Origin: Streptomyces sp. NBC_01296
GTDB lineage: Bacteria > Actinomycetota > Actinomycetes > Streptomycetales > Streptomycetaceae
Direction: 5' to 3'
Length of the DNA stretch: 64,000 nucleotides
NCBI RefSeq assembly: GCF_035984415.1
Contig: NZ_CP130720.1
Location: forward strand, 8,618,001-8,682,000
The position numbers and the translations under genes are program-made. The stretch's first letter is position 1. Each line of letters opens with the position of its first letter. Positions 54,510-62,923 of the stretch are shown here, one piece after another. The notes under the pieces are model-generated. The model ran no database searches. It had not been told where the DNA came from and saw only the letters and a program-made list of their open reading frames with translations.

Positions 54510-54555
54510 CGGCACGCACCACAGCATCCGCCGTTCCTCGCGGACGAGCAGCCCC

Positions 54556-54720
54556 GTGTCGCCTGATCCCTCCGCGCGCCGTTCGCGCGTCGTCATGGTG
54601 GAGCCCGCGCTCACACAGCTCACGAAACTCACGGCGAGCGAGACGCACCGCCTGGGCCGCGCGATCGTGGCCATCAGCGCCAACCCGGACCTGGGCGCGG
54701 GTCCACTGGCGCAGCGGAGA
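54556..54720 (+). pseudogene. Possible RelE/ParE-like toxin N-terminal remnant
   Basis: From a GTG at 54556 the frame reads VVMVEPALTQLTKLTASETH and RLGRAIVAISANPDLGAGPL, the pattern of a ParE-type toxin start. It then turns into antisense of the next gene. No antitoxin is adjacent. Confidence 0.3.
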
Positions 54721-54827
54721 AGGCCCGGTATCCGGGTTGGATGTCAGCGGCTTGGGGGCGGGAGTGCCTGCCACACCCAATGGCACCTGGGCCAGCGGCG
54801 CCCCATTTCGGGTGGGGCGCAGCCGGG

Positions 54828-55505
54828 TCAGCCGATGGTGAAGGTGGCGGTGTGTTTCTGGAGTACGACTCGGTCCTTGCCGGTGCGGCTTTTGCCGTCG
54901 GTTGTGCGTCTGCCCTTGGTCTTGGTTCCGGTGATCTCGACCTGGTAGGTGCCGGGCTGCAGGTTGGTGTAGGTGCGTGTGACGGTGCACAGGTAGGGGT
55001 CTGATCCCGTGCCGGCGTGGAAGGCGTGGCTCTGCAGGACGTCCTGGCCCTGGCTGAGGGTGATCGTCCCGTCGATGACCGGTTTGAACTTCTCGGCCAG
55101 GCCTTCTCTCTCGCGGTGCCACATGATGGCGTCCCAGAACCAACACTCGGCGTCGTAGCGGACGGTGGCTTCCTGGAATTCCTGTCCCCAGGACACTTCC
55201 ACGGTCAAGACGGCGCCGACGCTGGAGATGTTGCCGTTGTCGCCCTGCGAGTCCAGCGTCCCGCTCTGCGGGGATCGAACAGTGGTGGTGACCGCGGGAG
55301 ACCGGGACTCGATCCAGTCCACCTGCCCGAGGGCGCCTTCCTCGCATGTCGTCACGTACCGGCCGTCGCGCTGGCTGCGCCGGCGGGTGCCCTTGGGCCG
55401 CTGCGATCCGTCGTTGGCCACGCAGTAGTCGATCGCGCCTGCACCGGGGAGTCTGATCGGCTGGGGAGGCGTCCACAGGGTGAATCGCTCCTGATCGTCT
55501 GTCAT
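54828..55505 (-). CDS. Hypothetical protein
   Basis: 225 residues from the ATG at 55505. It has no signal peptide or spans. The second half is beta-rich (AVLTVEVSWGQEFQEATVRY, TVTRTYTNLQPGTYQVEITG), suggesting an Ig-like or jelly-roll fold. The ribosome site is weak. No family recognised. Confidence 0.55.
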   Translation of the reverse strand: MTDDQERFTLWTPPQPIRLPGAGAIDYCVANDGSQRPKGTRRRSQRDGRYVTTCEEGALGQVDWIESRSPAVTTTVRSPQSGTLDSQGDNGNISSVGAVLTVEVSWGQEFQEATVRYDAECWFWDAIMWHREREGLAEKFKPVIDGTITLSQGQDVLQSHAFHAGTGSDPYLCTVTRTYTNLQPGTYQVEITGTKTKGRRTTDGKSRTGKDRVVLQKHTATFTIG

Positions 55506-55559
55506 GAGGGAGTCTTCACCGCACATGGTGGGAAACGAGCCCCGCCACTCGTGACACCA

Positions 55560-56141
55560 CCCCACAAGACGATCTGGGCGGCGAACGCCACTGGGCTGAA
55601 CAACCTCTTCCGGCTGTCCTCCGACGCCTATGCCGAGGGCTGGCTCACGAAGTGGCCGCGCATGGACAAGGAGACCATCTCCAAGTGGTCCCAGGGGCTC
55701 ATCGCGTCCACCGGCTGCCCCTCCGGCGAGCTGCAGACGCGCCTTCGCCTCGGCCAGTTCGACGAGGTCCTGAAGTCGGCCGCCGAGTACCAGGACATCT
55801 TCGGCAAGGAGCGGTACTTCCTGGAGCTGATGGACCACGGCATCGAGATCGAGCGCCGGGTCCGCGACGGGCTGCTGGAGATCGGCAAGAAGCTCGACAT
55901 CCCGGACGGCCACACCGAGGTGACCTGGTTCCGCGAGGAGACCATGCGCGGCATGCACCGCCGCTACCCCGGAGGCATCGCAGTGGGCCGGGGCCGAGTC
56001 TCCGCGGCCGGCTGGATCGTCGCGTACGCCTTGGGCATCACCGACCTCGACCGCTCACCCACGACTGCGAGTCGCTCGGCCTGCCCAACCTCACGATCAT
56101 GGACAACGTCGTCAAGAGGGTGAAGGCCAACAAGGGGAGCG
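55560..56141 (+). pseudogene. dnaE: Internally deleted DNA polymerase III alpha subunit (dnaE) fossil
   Basis: Segments of actinobacterial DnaE follow in the right order but with pieces missing: IWAANATGLNNLFRLSS and TGCPSGELQTRLRLGQFDE, then FLELMDHGIEIERRVRDGLL (PHP region); a jump to DIPDGHTEVTWF; a jump to IAVGRGRVSAAGWIVAYALG; then, in another frame, HDCESLGLPNLTIMDNVVKR. At least two internal deletions keep the reading frame, and their edges share short sequences. No start, catalytic palm aspartates or C-terminus remain. Confidence 0.8.
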
Positions 56142-56189
56142 GCCATCGGCCTCCTGACCCTGCACTCGATCAGTGACGTGTGGGGAGGC

Positions 56190-56545
56190 CGCGGGGGGTC
56201 TGCTCCCGAGGCCCCGGCGTCCGACCACGTCCTTGACCAGGTAGGAGTCGGGCCGTACGAGGACTCGTCGGGGAGGGTCTCCAGGTACCCGTCGAAGGCG
56301 GCCAGCACCTTGTAGCGGGTGGAGGCGTCCAGCTCGATGGAGCCCCCGTCGGCCGTGAAGCGGCGCTCGTAGTCCCTTATCTCCGTCATGGAGTCCAGCA
56401 GGGAGAAGCGGGTGCGGGTGCGGGTACGGGTACGGGCCGAGGTCGGCGTCGTCGAAGTCGTTGACGTTGAAGCTCAGTCGGCCGTTGGAGTCCATGTACA
56501 TGCCGAAGTTCGCCGCGGGGATCCGGCCCGAGGTTGTCGATGACC
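56190..56545 (-). pseudogene. DUF2252 family fossil with internal deletions
   Basis: Minus strand reads AANFGMYMDSNGRLSFNVND and FDDADLGPY, a hexanucleotide repeat, then in a second frame MTEIRDYERRFTADGGSIEL and YKVLAAFDGYLETLPDESS, then in a third VRPDSYLVKDVVGRRG. All three are pieces of one DUF2252 (kinase-like) protein, but the intervening segments are lost. Confidence 0.65.
56409..56436 (+). repeat. Hexanucleotide tandem repeat
   Basis: CGGGTG CGGGTG CGGGTA CGGGTA CGGG: about four and a half units inside the DUF2252 fossil, at a point where coding sense is lost. It looks like slippage at a deletion junction. Confidence 0.75.
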
Positions 56546-56888
56546 GGCGCAGATCAGACACCGATTTTGCGAAGCAGACCGACCACCTGTGGCTTCGGGA
56601 TGAGTCGGCGTCGTAGTTGCAGGCGGCCTGGTGCGGGGGTTCAGGCGAGGCGGGAGCCGATCCGGAACCGCATCTCGCTGATGGCGATATCTGAATTCTC
56701 CCCAGTGGGTGCTCGGGCGGCCTCAGAGTTGCTCGGCTTCTTCTCCCTGGGTGCCTCGTTGAGCTGATGGCGTGATCGTGCGTCGGAATGGGAGCCGAAG
56801 GACCTGGTCGAGGTCGGGATACTGCTCGAAGGCAACGCGACGCGTCCACCCGCGTCCTGTCGGCTCATGCGCGACCGGGCCCGGTGGG
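56546..56888. other. 343-bp stretch with no supported gene
   Basis: A minus-strand frame ending at 56641 reads TGENSDIAISEMRFRIGSRL and might be the tail of a lost gene, but nothing else supports it. Confidence 0.35.
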
Positions 56889-57611
56889 CTATGGCAGCTT
56901 GAGCGTCACGCAGGTAGGGCCACGCGATGAACGGACCTCGCAGGCCATCTCCCCACCCGCAGTGAGTGCGGTGACCTGGATACCCCAAGCGTTCCGCGGT
57001 ACGGAGACGGGCACGCTGACGCGCTGGGCGACCTCGCCCTTGTCATTGGGCCGAAGGGTGCTCTCGTACAGATTTTCGTTCCCGACGGGTTCTCCGTCCT
57101 TGTCCACGCCATTGACGTACACGTCGATGGTGGCCCACCGGTCGACACCGTCCGCGTGGACGTCGAAGTTCAGTTTCAGATCGGGTCTGTGACCCTCAAT
57201 GACGACGTCAGTGACGTTCGGGCGCCCGTTTCCGCCCGCCGCCCGGGCGGCGCCAACGACGGCCACGCTCAATGCCGCCATGTAGAAGATCACCCCTAGC
57301 ACCAGGACCACGGTCTCCCAGACGTTGCCCCGGCGGGTGGGGTGGATGAGCAGGGCCACGACGCTGCATGCGATAGCCAGGATGGCGCAGAGGGAGGCAA
57401 CGCAGATGGGCCAGGACTCGTTGTTGAGGGCGACGAAGACCACATCGCTCGTTAAGCCGAGGGTGGTCATGATCCCCGCGACGGCGACCAGGGCGCCGGC
57501 CAAAATCTTGGCGACGTCATCCAGGCGGCGCTTGCCGACCCTGGCCTGGCCGGGCGGAGGCCGCCAGTGTTTGGTCGACGTATTCGGGCTTGACGGGGAA
57601 TCTGACCACAA
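56889..57611 (-). CDS. Membrane protein with extracytoplasmic beta domain
   Basis: 240 residues. Three to four spans (ILAGALVAVAGIMTTLGL, ICVASLCAILAIACSVVALL, TVVLVLGVIFYMAALSVAVV) are followed by about 110 residues of beta-rich sequence (LKLNFDVHADGVDRWATIDV, VTALTAGGEMACEV). No family recognised. The start is uncertain; ATG 57611 lies just after the broken WD40 gene and an internal start is possible. Confidence 0.6.
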   Translation of the reverse strand: MWSDSPSSPNTSTKHWRPPPGQARVGKRRLDDVAKILAGALVAVAGIMTTLGLTSDVVFVALNNESWPICVASLCAILAIACSVVALLIHPTRRGNVWETVVLVLGVIFYMAALSVAVVGAARAAGGNGRPNVTDVVIEGHRPDLKLNFDVHADGVDRWATIDVYVNGVDKDGEPVGNENLYESTLRPNDKGEVAQRVSVPVSVPRNAWGIQVTALTAGGEMACEVRSSRGPTCVTLKLP

Positions 57612-57640
57612 TGAAGATCATTCGAGCATTGTAGGCACCG

Positions 57641-58925
57641 CCCCCTCCATCGCTCCTCGGTGAGGACGCCCGACTTGGCGCAGAGGTCCCGGACCAGTTG
57701 TGCGGGGGCGATGGTGTGGGTGTAGAACCTGCCTCGCTTGTCCACGCTGGTCAGTGCCGAGCCGTCGGGGGTGAACGCGAGCGCGACGATCTCGTCCACG
57801 GGCCCCGTGAGGGCGACGCCGAGCTGGGCTCGGGTGCGGTTGTCCCACACCCTGATCTGGTAGCCGGGGGCTTCCCGTGCACGATGGCGAACAGCCGGCC
57901 GTCGGGCGAGGCGGCGGGTGGCCCTCTCCGGATTGGAGAGGGGAGGGAACACCGGGCCCGTACGCAGGTCCTCGCCCGCCGGCTGGAGCTTCCGGGAGTC
58001 CCAGAGGCGTACGTAGGGTCGGTAGCCGCGGGCGTGGGTGTAGAGCGTCGAGCCGTCGTCGCTGATGGAGTCCACTTCCACGCTCGGAGCGCCCTTGGCG
58101 AGGACCTCGCCGGAGGGGAACGCGACCCTGCCGAAGTGGGGTGCGGCCACCACGGACTTGCCGTCGGGATCGAAGAAGACGGCCCCCGAGCCGCCCGGGG
58201 GACCGAGGTTGGCACGTATCTCACGGATGACCTGCATGGCGAGCGCGGTGCCGTCCGGCGAGAAGGCGTACTCGGTCGTGGCCCTGTCGCGCCGGTCCGG
58301 CTCGATGGCGGGCAGACTGCCGAGCATCGAGGCCTTCTCCTTGGCCGTGTCCCAGATCTCGACCTTCGTGTCACGGAGGGCGGCGAGCCGTTGCCCGTTG
58401 CTGCTGATCTGGACGTTCACCAGGTCGTGCTTGCCGTCGGGGTCCGACGTCACGGTGGAACGCTTGGTTCGCGACAGGGGCGACCAGAGCTCGGCTCCGG
58501 AGCCCTCGAGGAGCGCAACGGTGCGCCGGTCGGAGCTCACCGCCCCCTCTTGGTAGTACTGTCCCGTCCCCGCGTCGGGCTTGGTGAACGGACTGACGTT
58601 CAGTGACCGGACGATGCCGTCCGTTCCGACGCACCGGAGTGCGGATTCGTCGGGAGTGAAACGCAGCGCCGTCAGCGGGTAGCACTCGCTCTGGGTGGTC
58701 TCGTGGTGCAGGACGGGTCCTGGGCGAAGATGTTCTCCCTGTCCCAGACGGCGGCGTTCTGTACGAGGTACCGGCTGTCGTGGCTGAAGTAGAGGGGGGT
58801 AGTCCGTGCTCTCTTCGGCGCCGCTGAGTGTGGTGCCGCTCTGCCCGTCGACGCGGCCGAACAGCGTGAGGGTCCATCGGTAAACGGACGGACCCTCACG
58901 CGAGGTCGAGGCTAAGTGGTCCCGG
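57641..58925 (-). pseudogene. WD40-repeat protein, several frameshifts
   Basis: WD40 blades are readable: LTALRFTPDESALRCVGTDG, TTEYAFSPDGTALAMQV, VRLWDSRKLQPAG, YQIRVWDNRTRAQLG, IVALAFTPDGSALTSVDKRG. The tail VRDLCAKSGVLTEERWR is the usual Streptomyces WD40 end. At about 58799 sense moves to another frame (LYFSHDSRYLVQNAAVWDRE) and at about 58720 it moves back. A further break lies near 57910. The N-terminal effector (often NACHT or peptidase) is absent. Confidence 0.8.
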
Positions 58926-59035
58926 TGAGGGCTCATTTAGCCCATGTTGCCCCCTCGCTCCGGTATCGAGGACGATGGCGGTGAAGATCCCGGTCATGTC
59001 CGTCGTACCGGTGATCGCGCCGTTGGCGGATACGG

Positions 59036-60271
59036 TCAGGTGGTAGCAGGTACCGGGGCGGAGCAGGTGGTCGGCAGCTGGTCGCCCTGACGCGCGGTCA
59101 CGATCGATTTAAAGCCGCCGGTTTCGCTCGCAGCAGGGATGTCCTGCGTCACGGGGAGGGTCCAGGACTGGCTGGTTCCGGCGCCGAAAGTCCAGTATCC
59201 GGTCACGCGGACGATCGGCTGAGACAGAACCACCCAGCCGTACTTGCCTGCGTCGACCGGGACCTGCGTGGTGAACGTCTCGCCGCGAGTCGACGTCTCA
59301 GTGTGACTGTAGTTGAATTGCTGAGTCAGCGTCAGCTCAAAGCCGACGCCGAACGGGGCGACTGCGGCCTTCTCGGCTACGCTGAGGCTGACGCCCCACA
59401 AATCTGAGTATGCGAGGCTGGTGGTTGTCGAGTAACTCTGGGTCACCGGCTTGTCATACTCGTTGTACCAGGCGGTGCCGACGCATTTCCCAGGGCCACG
59501 GGCAATGCTCCTGCCGGTCTCCGTGAACGTGCAGGCGCTGGAGATCGACGAGCTGGTCGCGCCGCCGCACACGGAGGCGATCTGGTACTGCACCGCGAGA
59601 CTGTCCAGGACACTCTGATGGCTACTGTCGAAGGCCCAGGTCTGGTTGGCCGTATTACGGCATTCGTAGTCATCCACCCAGTTGGCCGAGTTGACCTCCG
59701 GCCACGAGGTCAGGTAGTCCATGCAGTTGCCCGACCCCACGTTCTTGATCTGGTACCCAATGGTCTGGCCACTGGCCGCGGAGTTACGCGGCGTCGACGC
59801 CCACAGCTGGTGCTTTTTGCTCGAATCGCACGACTCCTGGGTGATGGGGCGGATCCGGTTCCAGCTGTCCCACCAGGTCGCCGCTTGCAGGCAGTTACCA
59901 TTGCCCGCCAGGATCTGGAACGATCCGTCGCTCATCGTGTACAGGCGGAACTGCTGGTTGCTGGGATTCGACGCGTTCTTCCCGTACACGTTCGCGTAGT
60001 GGCCGGTGTCGGTCCTTCCCTGGTACATGTCGAGCGTCTTGCTGCTGTCACCGGCAACATAGATGTGGCCGACGGACACGGTCGTCCCCGCTGCCACCTT
60101 CCGCACCGAATCCGACGACACGCTCAGCCCCGTATCGGCTATCGCCGACTCAGCCGGAGCGATCCCGACGACAGAGGCCAGCATCGCAATTACCGATCCG
60201 AGGATTGGGACCACCAGGCGATGAGCCCTTCTGCGACGCGAACCTGAGCGTGCAGTCAACTTTTCAACCAC
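59036..60271 (-). CDS. Secreted protein: ricin-type lectin plus putative aerolysin/ETX-like domain
   Basis: 411 residues from the GTG at 60271 (AAGGAG 5 bp upstream). The signal peptide starts SRRRRAHRLVVPILGSVIAM and ends near AESAIA. About 60-230 is a beta-trefoil lectin with QQFRLY, HQLWAS and QTWAFD repeats. The remainder alternates polar and apolar residues rich in Ser/Thr (QSYSTTTSLAYSDLWGVSLS, ELTLTQQFNYSHTETSTRGE, TYWTFGAG-like), as in ETX/MTX2/aerolysin pore-forming proteins. Lectin targeting plus pore domain is inferred from pattern only. Confidence 0.75.
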   Translation of the reverse strand: MVEKLTARSGSRRRRAHRLVVPILGSVIAMLASVVGIAPAESAIADTGLSVSSDSVRKVAAGTTVSVGHIYVAGDSSKTLDMYQGRTDTGHYANVYGKNASNPSNQQFRLYTMSDGSFQILAGNGNCLQAATWWDSWNRIRPITQESCDSSKKHQLWASTPRNSAASGQTIGYQIKNVGSGNCMDYLTSWPEVNSANWVDDYECRNTANQTWAFDSSHQSVLDSLAVQYQIASVCGGATSSSISSACTFTETGRSIARGPGKCVGTAWYNEYDKPVTQSYSTTTSLAYSDLWGVSLSVAEKAAVAPFGVGFELTLTQQFNYSHTETSTRGETFTTQVPVDAGKYGWVVLSQPIVRVTGYWTFGAGTSQSWTLPVTQDIPAASETGGFKSIVTARQGDQLPTTCSAPVPATT

Positions 60272-60348
60272 TGCGACTCCTTGCTTGTTCGGATTCGCCG
60301 GCACGGAAGCGCCGACGACGGGTCCTGATAGATGACTGAAGGAACTCG

Positions 60349-60537
60349 TCAGCGGAATCCCCCGCATACGGTGGCCGCACCCGATGACGCCACGGTGCTA
60401 CTGGTGTGGGTAGATGGACCCTTACCGGTCGGGCTGTCTGCGTGGGTCGGTCCGGCGGCGAGTGTCGACAGGGCGACGGTAGGTGAGAGCGAAAGAAGTG
60501 CGGCGGTGGTACGGAGCGGGATCGCGTCAACGCTCAT
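60349..60537 (-). CDS. Short secreted peptide, possibly truncated
   Basis: 62 residues from the ATG at 60537 (GGAA upstream). An N-terminal signal-like stretch (TTAALLSLSPTVALSTLAAG) is followed by about 35 polar residues. It lies upstream of the lectin gene on the same strand. It could be a real small secreted protein or the front of a lost gene. Confidence 0.35.
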   Translation of the reverse strand: MSVDAIPLRTTAALLSLSPTVALSTLAAGPTHADSPTGKGPSTHTSSTVASSGAATVCGGFR

Positions 60538-60739
60538 GGTGGTTCCGTTCGTTCGTCTTCGACGGTCGCACGAGGAGGAGCGGGCCGTCGTGGCACCGCC
60601 AAAGTAGGAGCGTGCAGGGGCCGATACATCCGTCAGCTGACGTAGGGATTCTTCGGGAGTGTCCGCGGTGTCCGGGCTGGGGGCGCGGGACGCGGTCAGT
60701 TCTCCGGCTGTGCGCGGTCCGGGTGCTGCCAACGGATAA

Positions 60740-61660
60740 TCTTCGGCCGCGAGTTCGACGCTCGAGGCCATCTCCAGTTTCCTGCAGATGTTGGACACAT
60801 GGGTGCTGACGGTGCGTCGCGATATGGACATACGGGTAGCGATCTCCGGGTTGGAGTGGCCGTCGGCGACATGGCCCGCGACGATGTGTTCAGTGCCGGT
60901 GTGCGCCTCCCAGCCGTGACGGGCTGTCCTCCGTGGTCCTCGCGTTCCTCGGTGGACATCGACGGCAGGAAGCCGGGGATCAGCTGGCTGGGCAGATGGC
61001 CGACGCCGCGGTCGAACGAGTCCGCAAGCCGGGTGTAGGCGCGCCCGGAGTCCTCTTCGGCCTCGTTCACAAGGGTGTCGGTGCACAGGGCCAGGTACTC
61101 GTAGAACCCCGCGACGGGTCCCCTGTCGGACGCTGCTGTGGCGGCGGTCACGTGAGCTGCTGCTGCGGTCTGCCGGCCGCGATGCACTTTCGATCACTGC
61201 CGCGAGTCCCCGCAGCGCCCGGCTCGTCGCGAGGTGCTCGCCCGGATCGAGGCCGGCCTCGATTTCGGCGAGGGCCTCGTCCCGGCGGCCGGTGTGGAAT
61301 GCGAGGAGGGCGTAGGAGAGGTGGTACCAGGGCAGGAAGACGCCTCCTGTGTGCTCGGTTGCGTCGTGGCCGTCGGCGAGGGTGTGCTGCGCGTCGTGAC
61401 TGCGGTCGACTTCGATGTAGCTTTTGGCCAGGGCGAGTTGCAGCCCTATGCGTTGGGCAGGGTGGTTCGATTCCGGAGCGATCCGGGTTGCGTGCCGTGC
61501 CAGTTCGAGCGCTCCAAGTGAGCCCCGCCGCGGAGCGGTGGTCCACTGCCTTCTCGGCGTGGAATACGGCGCCCGACATTTGTGGGCAGTCGACGAGATG
61601 CCGTATCGCAGCAGCTGCGGTTGATCCGTCGGGCCCAACGCCAGCGCCCCGACGGATAGG
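60740..61660 (-). pseudogene. LuxR-type large regulator, C-terminal half, frameshifted
   Basis: Helical TPR-like segments (ARHATRIAPESNHPAQRIGL, LPWYHLSYALLAFHTGRRDE) lead to a second frame (VNEAEEDSGRAYTRLADSFD), then back to the LuxR HTH HVADGHSNPEIATRMSISRR and TVSTHVSNICRKLEM. This is the C-terminal part of an LAL regulator like the one at 62924. At least three frame changes. Confidence 0.75.
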
Positions 61661-62024
61661 GCGTTCCTCGGCATTTGGGCGCGATGAGGGGGCGGCGGGA
61701 CGGTGGCAGCCTCTGGCGTGCCTGGAGTGTTCCAGCGCGCGACCCGCGCACGACAGCGACAAGGGTCGGGTGCGGCCGGGCCAGCCCCCGGCCACGTACC
61801 AGGGCTCTGACGCCCGCCCAGCCTGACTTCGAGCTCGGTGATTTCGATGCCACCGGGGGTGGTCCTCGGGGCATCCCGATAGGCGATCGGGGCCCTTCGC
61901 CGAACGGTCGTCCCGGGTGGAACTCCGCATGGTGAGAGAACCGGCCCGGTTCGGGTAGGTCATGGCGCGGGTTCTATCGGTTGTGAGCACGTGCTGGATG
62001 TGTTTCAAGGGCACTGGACCTGCG
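61661..62024. other. 364-bp stretch without a supported gene
   Basis: Minus-strand frames here may be decayed N-terminal parts of the LuxR fossil. Nothing definite on either strand. Confidence 0.35.
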
Positions 62025-62435
62025 GGCGGCGACGTTCAGACGACGCGCAGCACTGGCCGGCTGTCCGGCGTGCCAAGGAGTTGTCGGACGCGCGCGGGAC
62101 GCCGGCCCAATTCTTCGGCCGGACGTGGGATGGTGAGTCTTTTTCCCGCTCGGACCGTTCGTAGGTCTGGGCGAGCAGAGCGGGTTGCTCGCCGGGGAAT
62201 CCGTCTACCGGCTCGGCGGTGAAGCCCGGCTGGCCGTCGAGTGCGCGCAGGCTCTGGTCGTCGCGGCTGGCGGTGGCGTTCGAGATCACTCCCAGTTCTC
62301 TGCAGCGGAAGATGAGCGAGGCGACGCTCACCCCCAGATGCGCCGGATCTCCGTGAGTTCGGAGAGGTCGAGACGGCGGGGGAGCAATGGTGGGATGCTC
62401 GCCGCGGGGGTGAGGAACTCCGCAGCCGTCGTCAT
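62025..62435 (-). pseudogene. ImmA/IrrE-type protein, C-terminal fragment, frameshifted
   Basis: Reads AAEFLTPAASIPPLLPRRLD and LSELTEIRRIWG, loses one G, then continues VSVASLIFRCRELGVISNAT, LRALDGQPGFTAEPVDGFPG and EQPALLAQTYERSE. This is the C-terminal region of ImmA/IrrE-like metallopeptidases from phage/defence-type modules. The HEXXH active site is missing. From 62436 to 62923 I see no gene; the LuxR promoter should be there. Confidence 0.6.
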
Positions 62436-62923
62436 CGGTCAGGGCGGCGCCGAGGGCATGAACGGAGACGCCTTCCCCCCAACCGGATACCCTGTGTGCC
62501 GGACACGGGGCTCCACGCACATGCGTGCGGAATGGCATTTCTGCCCCAGGCCAGGCCGAGCGGGCGCGGCCGACGACCCTATGCGAACATACCCGCATTG
62601 GCGTGTCCGGCCTCTGAAGCCTCTTATGAAGCTCAAATATGCGCCGCTCGGTACGCAACGGAACAGGACGGCGTCTATTGTCTGCTGTCATGGAGTCAGC
62701 TCCACGAGTCGCCGCCCGGAAGCGTGACCCGAACAAGTAACGCCTTGGTCGCACTGCGGAATGAGACCGTCACCACCCCCCGGCGGGGATGGTCACCCGG
62801 TTAGAGGCTGGTCCCTCTCATCGGGCAGTTGACTCTTCTGAACCCGATACCCGGGCACCGCCCATCGGGTTCGGCGAAAATCTGGTTCAGCAGGCTGATG
62901 GCATTACTACGGGAGAGACGGCC

